64,000 nt of DNA from Nelumbo lutea (Eukaryota > Streptophyta > Magnoliopsida > Proteales > Nelumbonaceae), in NCBI GenBank assembly GCA_022828595.1, contig JAKGHH010000003.1, positions 56,347,759 to 56,411,758 of the forward strand. The letters run 5' to 3'. Position numbers and translations under genes: made by a program. The notes under the pieces were generated by a model, which was given only the letters and a program-made list of their open reading frames with translations, did not search any database and was not told the DNA's origin. Of this stretch, positions 1 to 10,085 are shown piece after piece. Position 1 is the first letter of the stretch, and each line of letters opens with the position of its first letter.

Positions 1-1926
1 GCCCCATTAACCAACCTGCTAAAGAAGAATGCCTTTCATTTCATTGGGATGACGCAGCCGATACAGCTTTTGCAAATTTAAGGGATGTCCTCTCCTCCAC
101 CCTAGTTCTGCAATTGCCAAACTTTGACCTCGAATTTACAGTCGAGTACGATGCATCCGGAATAGGTATTGGAGCCGTATTACAGCAACAAGGGCACCCA
201 ATTGCCTTCTTTAGCCACAAACTTGCTGACCGACATTTAAAATTACCCGCATACAAACACGAACTGATTGGGATAGCTAGAGCAGTCCAACACTAGAGAT
301 CGTACTTGTGGGGAAGGTCATTCATCGTCAAAACTGATCACTATAGTCTCAAGTACTTGTTGGAGCAGCGACTCACTACTTCTCCTCAACAACATTGGGT
401 TAGCAAGTTGCTTGGTTTTGATTTCCGGGTAGACTACAAGGCGGGATCCTTAAATCGCGCCGCGGATGCTTTGTCTAGGCGTGACGAAGACACTATGCTC
501 CTTTGTGGGATTTCCCATCCCCGAATCACCTTGTTAAACGACATCAAGAAGGCGCTACCACAATCACCAGGGTGGACGACCCTTGTTCAGAAAATTCAGT
601 TCGGAGCCGCCGACTCCACTTGGTCCCTTCATGACGGGCTGGTGCTGTACAAAGGTCGGGTACATCTTCCAGCAGATTCCTCTTTCATTCCTTCCATCAT
701 CTCCAGTATTCATAATTCCACCCATGAAGGCATTCAGAAGACACTGCATCGCGTCCAAGCTGATTTCCATTGGCAAGGTATGAAAACTTCTATTCGGGAC
801 TTTATCCATAATTGCTCCACGTGTCAACAACACAAACGGGAGAATCTACACCCGGCTGGCCTTCTTCAACCTCTCTCGATTCCAGCACAAATCTGGGTAG
901 ATATCTCAATGGATTTCATTGCCTACCCGAGGTTGGCGGAAAATTGGTTCTTTACGTGGTTGTGGATCGCTTCTCTAAGTACGCCCATTTCATCCCTTTG
1001 TCACATCCGTACAGTGCTACATTAGTCGCCCACATTTTCTTTACGCATGTTTTCCGTTTACATGGGTTGCCGGAATCTATTGTCAGCAACAGGGACCCAG
1101 TTTTTAGTAGTGCCTTCTGGAAGGAATTGTTTCGGTTACATGGTACCGCCTTAGCTTTTTCCTCCGCGTATCATCCTCAGACAGATGACCAAACGGAGGT
1201 GGTGAACCGTACGATCGAAATGTATCTTCGTTGTTTTGTTGGAGATCAACCGTGACGATGGGTGACACCTTTCCGGGTCGTCTATGGCCGTGACCCTCCT
1301 TGTTTGTTATCCTATGAGCACGGTTCTACTCGTTTGGAGGTCGTTCCCTACAAGAGCGCAATGCCCTTCTAGCTGAAGTTTCTCTTCGCTTGCAATAGGC
1401 ACTACGCATGAAGCATGCCTATGACCAGCATCATCGGGAATTGTCATTTGACCCAGGATAGTTTGTGTGGTTGAAGCTTTAGCCCTATCGGCAACGCTCC
1501 TTGCGACACAGGGATGCTCCTAAATTAGCTCCTAAATTTTATGGACCCTTCAAGGTTTTGTGACAGATTGGTATGGTTGCATACCAGTTGGAATTGCCAG
1601 AGCACAACAGAATCCATGATGTTTTCCACATTTCCTTGCTGAAGCCGTTTATGGGTATTCCTCCTAACCGAGTTCCCCCCTTACCACCCTTGAAAGACAA
1701 CAAACTCATCCCCCAACCTCGGGCCCTTGTTCGCTCCAAAATCAATCGGGGTGTTCTCGAAGTCCAGGTGGAATGGGACGGCTTGCCATCAGCCGAGGCC
1801 ACCTGGCTCCCCTTGACTGAGATCCAAGACACGTATCTGGGTTTCGAGCTTGAGGACAAGCTCTTAGTTCAGGAGGGGAGTAATGATATGGACGCGTTTA
1901 TTGGGAAGAAATATCGCTGCCGATAG
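1..1926 (+). pseudogene. Ty3/gypsy chromovirus pol remnant (RNase H, integrase, chromodomain)
   Basis: This is the 3' half of a Ty3/gypsy polyprotein; the left edge of the window cuts it. RNase H is read from about 114 (EYDASGIGIGAVLQQQG) to about 480 (AADALSRRDE), with one in-frame stop near 294. The integrase zinc-binding part (H2C2, ending NCSTCQQHK) lies near 715-835. The catalytic core continues in another frame after a frameshift near 930-950, with VVDRFSKYAHF, SNRDPVF and HPQTDDQTEVVNRT; the usual Gly of HPQTDGQTE is Asp here. A stop ends that frame at 1255, and pieces such as FRVVYGRDPP continue beyond it. The last open piece, from 1573, holds HDVFHISLLKPF and then a chromodomain-like stretch near 1725-1860 (VEWDGLPSAEATWLPL), which places it among chromoviruses. 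Several stops and at least one frameshift mean it is inactive. Retroelement identity is firm; the subfamily is not. Confidence 0.93.
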
Positions 1927-2357
1927 CAGCAGTGATTTGGTGTTCTCATCGGATTCTAGCTAGTTACAATCCATCTTATCTTATCTGTTTTCAGTCCATC
2001 TTATCTTATCTGTTTTCAGTAAGGATTAGTAGGAAGTCTGATCTATCTTAGGGAGTCTTATCTATCTTAAGTAGGGAGTCTTATCTATCTTATTTGTAAG
2101 TGGTATAGATTAGCAGGGAGTCTTCCTACAAGGACTCTTATCTCTTGTAATCTCCTATTTAAGGAGCTGAGAATATTGAATAAAATCATCGAAAATTTCA
2201 GTCAAGAAAGAGAGCAAAGGAGAGTTGGTGATCTCTTGAACAAATCACCTTTAGGGTGGCAAGATAGGTTCTTCAAGAAAAATGAGGAACAAGGGAAAAC
2301 AGGAGGTTTTCCCTGTGGACTGACCCGTGATGAGATCCTATTCGCAGCCCCTTAACA
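1884..2357 (+). repeat. 3' LTR of the gypsy element
   Basis: A purine-rich tract (AGGAGGGGAG, 1871-1880) ends just before TGATATGG at 1884, as expected for a polypurine tract and LTR start. The chromodomain reading frame runs about 40 bp into the LTR. The block contains direct repeats of a CTTATCTTATCTGTTTTCAG-type sequence near 1975-2020, a TATA-like CCTATTTAAGG near 2153-2163, and ends at TTAACA (2357). The 5' LTR is outside the window, so the boundaries rest on position and TG...CA ends only. Confidence 0.65.
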
Positions 2358-2525
2358 ATATCCTATAGGACCAGAGTAGCTGAGTGGAACATTTCCAGTA
2401 TGATCCCTGACTACACCTCCAATACCTGAATCTTCTCGGTTCCCAAGGCTGTAACCATCAAAATTGAATTTAACATTACCCACTGCTGGTGCATACCAAC
2501 TGACTATGCTTTCCATGTTCCTTTC

Positions 2526-2886
2526 CTAGAAATCAGCAATGATTTTCCATCCCTGTAACAGGTCATCTAGGGTGACACCTTTAAATTCATCACACCCCAA
2601 AGCCCAATGGGCTGCCCTTATCAGTTGGTATGCTGGTATGCTGGTGCATACCAACTGACTACGCTTCTCACGTTCCTCGAAATCTGCAATGATTTTCCAT
2701 CCCTGTAACAGGTCATCTAGGGTGACACCTTTAAACTCATCAGACGCCAAAGCCCAATGAGCTACCCTTATCACAGTAAGCTCAACCAAATCCCCCACCT
2801 GCTTGCCTTCTCAAAAATTCTGGCATTTCTCTCATTCCAAAGTGTCCATAGCACAACAGCCCTTACACAAAGCCATAATTTTTTTT
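2526..2886 (-). pseudogene. L1-type LINE 3' coding tail (zf-RVT region), with internal duplication
   Basis: On the minus strand near 2880-2760 the translation AVVLWTLWNERNARIFE is the hallmark end of plant L1-type reverse transcriptases, just after the zinc-binding zf-RVT region. It is followed in a second frame by DLVELTVIRVAHWALASDEF, then KGVTLDDLLQGWKIIADF, the usual C-terminal tail. That tail occurs twice in a row (about 2663-2771 and 2528-2612), so the last 110-150 bp were duplicated in tandem. No start, apurinic endonuclease or RT core is present; this is a 5'-truncated LINE insertion, the usual product of incomplete target-primed reverse transcription. No clear poly-A tail was found. 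Confidence 0.7.
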
Positions 2887-3148
2887 TGTCTTTTTGTGGT
2901 GATGAGTTGATGACTAGAGTTCCTTTTCCCCTCAGCATTCAAATTGACCTAACTCCATTCTTAACATGGGGATATATGGCTGATTGCAAATATCGAAGTT
3001 GTGAGCTCCAAATTCTTCATGCCACTGCCCACTTGTGCAGAATAAGCCTTTTTTTGATGATTCAACCATGCATGAGAATTTTCCCAAGCCTGACACTTGA
3101 AATTATAACTTGGACCTCCCAGGCCCACTACTAACAATGGTGATGTAT

Positions 3149-3458
3149 GTGTTTGGAACCATGGGTGTTTATTCACTAAATGTTTGTACTTGATTTGTTT
3201 GCAAAACCGAGAAAAGCAATAATGAACCCATTTATTGACACTTAGGCGCCATTAGGCACCACATCAGCAAAACAGTGAATAAATGCCTACTCGTTGGGGG
3301 AAGTGCTAAAATGAAGCTTCCCCCAATGGTAGGCATGCACATAAATCAATGCTTGCTTTTACAAGTCTCTATGTGTACCGATCTGCATAATGAGGGAAAT
3401 GCTGAAGTGGCACCTATGTGGCAGTGTTTATTCAATAAACGCCCATGGTTCCAAACAC
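3149..3458. mobile_element. 310-bp foldback/MITE-like element
   Basis: The outer ends are inverted: GTGTTTGGAACCATGGGTG at 3149 matches the complement of the right end CATGGTTCCAAACAC ending at 3458, with homology continuing for about 28 bp (both arms include GTTTATT). A second inverted pair lies inside: ATGCCTACTCGTTGGGGGAAG near 3284-3304 against CTTCCCCCAATGGTAGGCAT near 3317-3336. The whole sequence can therefore fold into a long imperfect hairpin. No coding capacity. No clear target duplication: the 8 bp on each side do not match. Superfamily unknown. Confidence 0.6.
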
Positions 3459-4374
3459 CGCTGATATCTTAGAAATACATATTCCCCTACTAGGTATACA
3501 GCTTTAGACCTCGTCAACTTGCTAAACATGAACGGCAACAATGTCCTTGGAAATAAGAGAATATAAAAAAGAAAACCCATAATAATATACAATTCCATCT
3601 ATAATTGATCCTACTTATGTAAATCCTTAGTATCTCCTACAAGTATTGGTAGATGAATTCCTAAATCCATATTTTTGACATTTATATTCTTATTGCACAT
3701 GAGTCCAAATTCAAATTTTATCATGTTCCAAAAAATAATAGTGCAAATTTTTAGTTTGCACTACACTACCATATACCTTCAACATGCTAATGAAAGCCTC
3801 ATTTGTTTCAAATTAAAATTGACAAAAATTTTCCTTCCCCATTTCTTTCAATGTAAAATTGTCAAAAATTTCCCATGCTGAAATGTTTGAGCTATATTTT
3901 TCCTTCTTTTACAATGAAACCTTTGTTTTCCTTGCAATTTAAAAACAAATTAATAGGGGTGCAAAAACAAGGTTCTTGCTGCAAGAACAGGCAGGCATAA
4001 TAATAGCTGAAACACTTTAGTTTGATAAAAAAAAAGTCGTCCATTTTATGGAGAAACAAACCAGAATAAGTCTATTAGATTCACCACTCACGAGAAAACT
4101 GATCCTTCCAAAGCCAAAAGAATCGAACTTCCTAGTACTTAGTTGGGTTTGCGCACCAAATATTTGATAAAAGTTCTAGGATTCATCGGCATGGCTCTGA
4201 ATACTAAGTGACAGTAAAACACTACGCAAGTCAACAATTCGCAAAAATTCAAATGACACCCATTTTCAGATTGATCAACAACAGTGTAATTCTATATAAA
4301 ATATCTGAAATTTGAATAACACAAACCGACCAACGAAAATTTAAGAAGCACCCAATTAAGGATTTGGAGAATTT
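3459..4374. other. Gene-free AT-rich stretch
   Basis: No coding pattern, RNA gene or clear transposon end seen. It would be intron or flanking sequence of the exon at 4444-4722 if that gene is intact. Confidence 0.5.
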
Positions 4375-4443
4375 TCAAAAATGGAGCAACCTGAAAATGT
4401 TAGAACGACCAAATGAATTGAACCCAGATCCGAGATTACTCAC

Positions 4444-4722
4444 CAGTAATTTGAGCTTCAGAGAAGCTACTAGGCCAGGCTCCGTCGGTGGAGGGTCAAG
4501 CACCGGTCCTTCGTAGAGGATCGTACTCCGAATTAGAGTTCCCTTCGAATGGTCCGACCTTTTAAGTGGGGAAGTTGTTAAAGTGTGTGGTTGAGAAGGA
4601 ATGAGTTTCAGAGGTTGGAGACTTGAATTTCTAATTTTGTGAATGGTGTAGGGGAGAACAAATGTAAGAGACGAAGATGAAGAGTTGGAAAGAAGAGTCG
4701 AAGATTGCAGAAGAGAAGCCAT
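4444..4722 (-). CDS. Orphan first exon, fibrillin/PAP6-like (plastid-lipid-associated) protein
   Basis: An ATG at 4722 (minus) opens 93 codons ending at a textbook splice donor, AAATTACTG|GTGAGTAAT (GT at plus 4443-4442), phase 0. Residues 1-60 are rich in Ser, Leu and basic residues with almost no acids (MASLLQSSTLLSNSSSSSLT), which fits a chloroplast transit peptide. The exon ends in DPPPTEPGLVASLKLKLL, which resembles from memory the start of the mature domain of fibrillin 6/PAP6-type proteins, where the next exon normally continues with a VSGLNRG-like motif. Plant fibrillins are plastoglobule and thylakoid lipid-associated proteins. No second exon was recognised between this donor and the left edge, a space occupied by LINE, gypsy and MITE sequence. 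Either the first intron is over 4.4 kb or the gene is truncated. The family call is tentative; the exon structure is better supported. Confidence 0.5.
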
Positions 4723-5001
4723 AGCTTTCTGTACCTTCCCTTTCTGTCAAGACTCGGGAGGGAACGTCGGTTTAAAGGAGCATTTGCTTGATTTGGTAAG
4801 TGCTGAGGATGATTGACAAGAGCCGAGACTAACCTCAGGCAAGTAAACTTCACCGTTCAACAAGTTGCTGAACTAGTGAACTGAATGGTAACCGAAAAGC
4901 GGACTTATTCGGTTCGATTAAACCATAAGAAAAACCGTTAATCAAACCGATCGGTATAAATTTATATATTATATATTATATTTCTAATAATAATATATTT
5001 A

Positions 5002-5009
<8 letters not shown>

Positions 5010-5042
<33 letters not shown>
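5010..5042. repeat. (AT)n microsatellite
   Basis: An uninterrupted AT dinucleotide run inside a longer AT-rich region (about 4955-5075). Confidence 0.9.
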
Positions 5043-5045
<3 letters not shown>

Positions 5046-5172
5046 CAGTATTAATATATTAAAAATATAAAAAACAAAAAAAAATGAAGAACTGAACCGA
5101 TTAATTGATTAATCGATTGATTCTATTTTGTTTTGGTTAAATGAAAAAAGAGTGGGTTTGCTTTTAAAAATA

Positions 5173-5533
5173 GGGAAAATTTCACTTTAATACCTGAACT
5201 TTGGGGCTAGTGTCAAGTTATTACCTGAACTTTCAAATGTGTTACTGTAATACCTATACTTTTAAAAAGTGTCAAATTGGTCCCTTCTATCATATTTCAT
5301 GTTTTTTTCTCTCTTTTTCTTTGAAGATAACCAGTACAATCTCAAGATAGAAGGCAATGAACAATGTCTTATTTTGAAGGTAATTTTGATATTTTCAATA
5401 GATAACTAACGGTCGATTAACGATATGGACCAATTAGACACTTTTTGAAATTTTAGATACTGCAATGACACATTTGGAAATTCGGTACTTGACACTACCT
5501 CCGAAGTTTAAGGTACTAAAGTGAAAATTTCCC
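5173..5533. mobile_element. Mutator-type MITE with 9-bp target duplication
   Basis: The left end GGGAAAATTTCACTTTAATA and the complement of the right end GGGAAATTTTCACTTTAGTA are inverted repeats, and the similarity continues inward for about 100 bp (both arms carry TAGTGTCAAGT and AAATGTGT). The element is flanked by a perfect 9-bp direct repeat, TTAAAAATA (5164-5172 and 5534-5542). A 9-bp duplication with G-rich TIR ends is typical of the Mutator superfamily. It is 361 bp, non-coding and non-autonomous. Confidence 0.85.
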
Positions 5534-5542
5534 TTAAAAATA

Positions 5543-6480
5543 TACCCACGGTTTGATTGATTGAATTATGAACACCCAAGTTCAAGGGGCTGTTTGGTTT
5601 AACCACTTCAGCTGTTGTCAAATGGCCCATAAGGCTTTTTATCCCAAATATGTGGGGTGGATTAGATGAATTCTGTTTCCCCATTTCTTATCAAATATAT
5701 TGAAACATACTGTATTCGTATCAGTGCATCCAAATACACATGGATACACCGATACATATAAGTTTTAAAAGTTTTTAAGACTTTGAGATAATCTTTTGCA
5801 TCCCTTTAATGTAAATGTTTATAAAAATAAAAAATAAAATAAAATATATTGAATAGAAACTTGTGTGTTAAAAGATGCTCATATTTTACAGGGGGCTGCT
5901 TACGTTTAATTTCTTAATAACCCCATGCCCCATGCCCAACTTTTTTTATTTATTTTTAAATAAATCACAAAATTGTAAGGGAGTTGGGGAAAGCAATGTG
6001 AGGAGGAGATAGAAAAGCTGACGTGAACAGCTACATTTTGATACACTGAATAAATATCTTGTGTTTCTTCCACAACAATCTGACTTTCCAACAATACAAA
6101 ATTGTTTTTGTGGCATGCCTTCTACAAACACCAAACGCCACATATTTGATAAGATTTTTATCATTTTAAGTGGATCTCCCAACTGTCATAGCAACTGGCT
6201 CGGTTGTAATATTTTGTTTTGTTGTTGTATTTGCATATATTATATATTTTTTTAGTTGAGGTAGAGATGTCAATGGATTGGGTTTGGCATGAGTTTAATT
6301 CATTCAACCGGGCTCCCACTAAAACCAGCACGACCGAACCTTATGGAGTCCCAATCAATTCCAATCAAATTTCACTTATCAACAATACCATATTCTTAGT
6401 GAAGACTACATTTTTATTGCAGTTGCTATGTTATTTATTATATAAATTCTTTGTAAGGTAAAATAGAAATTGCAGATTAG
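5543..6480. other. Gene-free stretch
   Basis: AT-rich sequence with short chance ORFs only. A block near 6258-6320 (AGATGTCAATGGATTGGGTT) resembles the end of hAT-type MITEs, but no partner end was found. Confidence 0.5.
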
Positions 6481-7466
6481 TAGGGGTGTCAATATACCGA
6501 AAATCTTATCGACTCGGATTTGGATGGTCCGCTACAATTATTAGATTGGGCCAATCCAAAATTAATTGGTCCATATTTTTCTGTATTTAAATTGGACTTA
6601 AACCAAATTTTTGATAATCCGATCATGAGGCTATAAACTCTTGTCCAATTTAAAACCAATCAGAACTGAAGTCGTCATAAAGTCACTTTTATGAAAGTAT
6701 TTTTCTAAAAGCACTTTTATAATATTTTTATGAAAACACTTTTACAAAATTACTTTTATGAAAGCACTTTTACATAAGCAATTTTATAAAAGTATTTTGA
6801 TAAAAACACTTTCACAAAAGTACTTTTATGAAAGCATTTTTGTAAAAGTGCTTTTACACGAAAGCACTTTTAGAAAAGTACTTTTACGGAAGTACTTTTA
6901 CGGAAATACTTTTATAAAACCACTTTTATGGAAGTACTTTTACAAAAGTATTTTTACAACAGTACTTTTATAAAAGCACTTTTATAGAAGTACTTTTACG
7001 AAAGCACTTTTGTGAAAGCACTTTTACGAAAGTACTTTCTTAAAAGCACTTTTATAAAAGTGCTTTTACGAAAGTATTTTTATAAAAACACTTTTATGAA
7101 AACATTTTTACAAAAAAACACTTCTATGAAAGTACTTTTGTAAAAAAAAATTATATAAAAAGTACTTTTTATGGAAGTACTTTTATAAAACCACTTTTAC
7201 AAAGTACTTTCATGAAAGCACTTTTACAAAAGTGCTTTTTCAATGCCAAAAGGGTATATTTTTTTAATTTTCAGATTTTTTTCATTTTAATATATTTTTG
7301 TACTTTTTTGTGTTATGTTTTTTTATATACTTTTTTATATTTCATTTGGTTTGGATTGGATTTGGTTTGTATTGGATTTGGACTGGATTGGGTCCAACCC
7401 ATTTGTAAGTGGACTCAAATTGGACTGAATCAGGTAGGGCCAAATCCAGTTCAATTGGCACCTCTA
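6481..7466. mobile_element. hAT-like non-autonomous element with internal minisatellite
   Basis: The ends TAGGGGTGTCAAT (6481) and ATTGGCACCTCTA (ending 7466; complement TAGAGGTGCCAAT) are 13-bp inverted repeats of the TAGGG type common in plant hAT elements. Flanks are CAGATTAG (6473-6480) and AAGATTAG (7467-7474), an 8-bp duplication with one mismatch, the length expected for hAT. The arms contain GGATTTGG/CCAATCC-type subterminal repeats on both sides. No transposase is present. Most of the interior is the minisatellite annotated separately. Confidence 0.75.
6685..7240. repeat. 15-bp palindromic minisatellite inside the hAT-like element
   Basis: About 550 bp of variants of AAAAGTACTTTTATG, period about 15 bp. 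The core AAAAGTACTTTT is a perfect palindrome; frequent variants are AAAGCACTTTT and AAAAGTGCTTTT. Because the unit is a multiple of 3, it gives a long accidental reading frame of five-residue repeats (for example KYFYE, KVLLR) on the plus strand; this is not a gene. Confidence 0.9.
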
Positions 7467-7492
7467 AAGATTAGTATCTTGTAATTTGGGTG

Positions 7493-7625
7493 TAGTTTCA
7501 CTTTAGTACTTGAACTTTGAAATGTGTCATTGCAATACTTGAACTTCCAAAAAGTGCCATTTCAGTCTAACACCACTAACAAATGTTGAATTGGGTAATA
7601 AAATTATCAAAATGCCCTTCATTTT
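7493..7625. repeat. Half copy of the 5173-5533 Mutator-type MITE family
   Basis: The sequence TTTCACTTTAGTACTTGAAC, followed by AATGTGTCATTGCAATACTT and AAAAAGTGCCATTTCAGTC, matches the arm of the element at 5173-5533. No inverted partner was found downstream, so it is a truncated or solo arm. Confidence 0.6.
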
Positions 7626-7650
7626 TTTCCATTCAAAACAGGTCTCACCT

Positions 7651-7911
7651 TCAATTGGAGTGTGGACCACAACATTCTCTTGGAGAGTAACAACTCATGA
7701 AATCCAAGCATACATCCAAGTAATCCAACAAATCCTCATTTTCCATATCTCTTAAACGAATGGCCATCCTCACGAACTTCAAATCTACTCCAACATATTC
7801 AAGCAAATAAAGAAGCTTCTCTAGTGGAGATGACTTCTTCAAACCATCATTTACATCTTCAAAGCTAGAAGCACCTCCCGACCCTCCAACAACAACTGTT
7901 TGGAGCATCAT
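7651..7911 (-). CDS. Unrecognised 86-codon open frame
   Basis: An open frame from ATG at 7911 to a stop at 7651. The product is acidic, with SSPLEKLLYLLEYVGVDLKF and RDMENEDLLDYLDV, a composition more protein-like than most frames around it. No family is recognised. It starts close to the solo MITE arm at 7493-7625 and could be a captured exon or chance. No splice structure was established. Confidence 0.2.
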   Translation of the reverse strand: MMLQTVVVGGSGGASSFEDVNDGLKKSSPLEKLLYLLEYVGVDLKFVRMAIRLRDMENEDLLDYLDVCLDFMSCYSPRECCGPHSN

Positions 7912-8187
7912 TTAGTAAAGAATGAGAAGTGATAAAATATGTGTGGTTTCAATGCTCCCTCTCTGAAGAATTTTAGTTGCACCATTAATGTCAAAGATGA
8001 ATTTCATCTCTGAAGAATTTAAGAGGTACCCAATTGTTTCATCTGTGGAAACGGAACCTTGCTTCAATTACAAAATTTCGATTTTGTTTTGTTTTGTTTT
8101 TTTTTTTTTTGAAATAGTGATTCCATTTTTCATAAGAAATGCACTCAACCAAGAGATTTTGAATTTGGATGGCTTGGAGAGAGGGAA

Positions 8188-9281
8188 TGTGAGCACCCCT
8201 CTCACTAAGCTACTATGATAACCCAATACAGGAGTTGTTTAGACTTAATTTCACAAGAAACAATTTCAATCAAGGAGTAAAACACTAAATCCTTAAGAAA
8301 GAATTACTAACCTCCTTTTAACTTTGTTTGGGGTGATATTATCGGGAGTTAGGTACTAGTTTCCCCAAATCCTTCATCTCTTTACCTCATTTTCAAGCCT
8401 AAATGAAATTATTCTTAGGCGTGTATGTTAATGAGATTTGTTGATTTTGGGTTGATTTCCATGAAATAAGTGTCCCCAAATCCCTCGCTTCTTTATCTCA
8501 TTCTTGGTGTAATATTTTTCCTTGACTTGGGGTTGATTTTCATGGGTTTTTGTGCATCCAATGAGAGTCTTAAGAGTGTTTGTCACAACAGGCTTGTATT
8601 AGGGGCTTTCAATGGTGTAAAATGTAAATTTGACTCAACCATAAATGTCATTTTGTCTTTTCTTAACTTTAAGTGGGTGTTGGTGCTGTGGTAAGTCTAT
8701 GGAGGTTGGTCAAGTCTCCGAAGGTCCGGAGAAGGCAACATAAAAGAGAGAGAACATGGGGAAGAGAGGGGAAGAGAGGATAGAAGGGAGAGTCCTCTTT
8801 CTAAGAAGCCCTAAGTTAGGGTTATATCATCTTGTCTTCTACGGGAAGAGTTATTCCCCTTTATATAGAGAGGACCCTAAGGCTATAAGGAGACATTTCC
8901 TATTAGGAAAGGGGATCTTTATTTTTATATTAGCTATTAAGTGAATGACATTAAGGTTTCACCACGCGAGATCCTTTGAAGACAAAGTTTCATTTTTCTT
9001 AAGGATTCTCACGTGGCACATGTAGGCTACGTCCCCTTACGGGTTTCCCAGTGATCATGTGTTAAAGGACAAGATCGACGATGTTATCACAAGTCTCAGG
9101 CAACGCCCATTGTTCACCGTGGGTCTTGAGTGGTGTTTTATGCTCATTGCAAGCCTGTGATGGTTTGTTAAGCTCATCATAAGTCTTTATGGGTTTTGAG
9201 ATCATCGCGGATGTGAACCGAGTCATGAACTCATCGCGGGTATTCTTGTGGTATCAGTTTAGCACCTTTTGTGCCCCCACA
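8188..9281. repeat. Possible LTR-like block
   Basis: The block starts TGTGAGCACCCC (8188) and ends GTGCCCCCACA (9281), a partial terminal inversion of TG...CA type. It contains a TATA-like CCTTTATATAGAGAGG near 8859-8874 and GC-richer sequence downstream, like the U3/R/U5 of an LTR. No target duplication (GGGAA versus GTCGT) and no second copy were found, so this is only a suggestion. Confidence 0.25.
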
Positions 9282-9411
9282 GTCGTGGCAATCAACATAT
9301 ACCTACAGTGGAGGCATCTTTAGGTTTTTGGGTTTTTTTTTTTTTTTAAGTTTACAAGGCTTAATTTTATTGGTCCAAGTGTTTTAATATAATGTACCAA
9401 AATGGAATCTT

Positions 9412-10085
9412 TTTAGTTTAACAGTTAAATGAGTGAATTAGGTCACAAAATTTGATGTACTAGGGTTTTTTTTTGGGTCTTTGAACATGGTGATGATTTA
9501 TGATTGGTTAAATGAGGTCTTGATGGTAAAGATTTATGGATGATAAGCTCTAATTAATGCAATTTGTGAAAATAAAATCTTGGTTTAATAATGGGTCAAA
9601 TGAAGGAATCTTGGGGTGAAAGTTGGTGGAAGGCATTTTTTAATGTCCCAAATCTGATGGAAGAGATGAATCTTTGATAGGAGGTGTGGATTGAAAGATT
9701 TGGTTTAGATAAAGGTTTAAGCTTGTTAATAATTAACCAATGAGAAGGCTTAAAACATAATCTTACTTGTTTAATGGTTAAATAGATAAATTAGGTCATA
9801 AAATTTGATGTATTGGTGTTTTCTAGGTCCCTAAATATGGTAGTAAAGTCTAATTGGTCAAATGAGGTTTGGATAATGGAGGTCTATAGCTAATAAACTC
9901 TATTTATTGAAATGGAATCTTAGATTGACAATGGATCAAATGAAGGAATCTTGGGATGAAATTTGGTGGCTAGGCTTTGTTGAACATCCTTATTTGATGG
10001 AAGACATGAATCAGTGATTATAGATATAAATTGAAATATTCGGTTTAGATAAGGTTTTAACTCAATGAATAATCAAAAAGTGTAA
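9412..10085. repeat. Old tandem duplication, unit about 355 bp
   Basis: Two diverged copies lie head to tail, about 9412-9765 and 9767-10085. Shared landmarks in order are AATTAGGTCA, AAAATTTGATGTA, GGTCAAATGAAGGAATCTTGG (one base differs), a GATGGAAGA/GACATGAATC-like block, and GGTTTAGATAA. A fragment of a third start follows near 10090. No coding potential. Confidence 0.8.

Noticed and set aside
6758..6973. 71-codon open frame with five-residue repeats
   Set aside because: It is the accidental translation of the 15-bp minisatellite.
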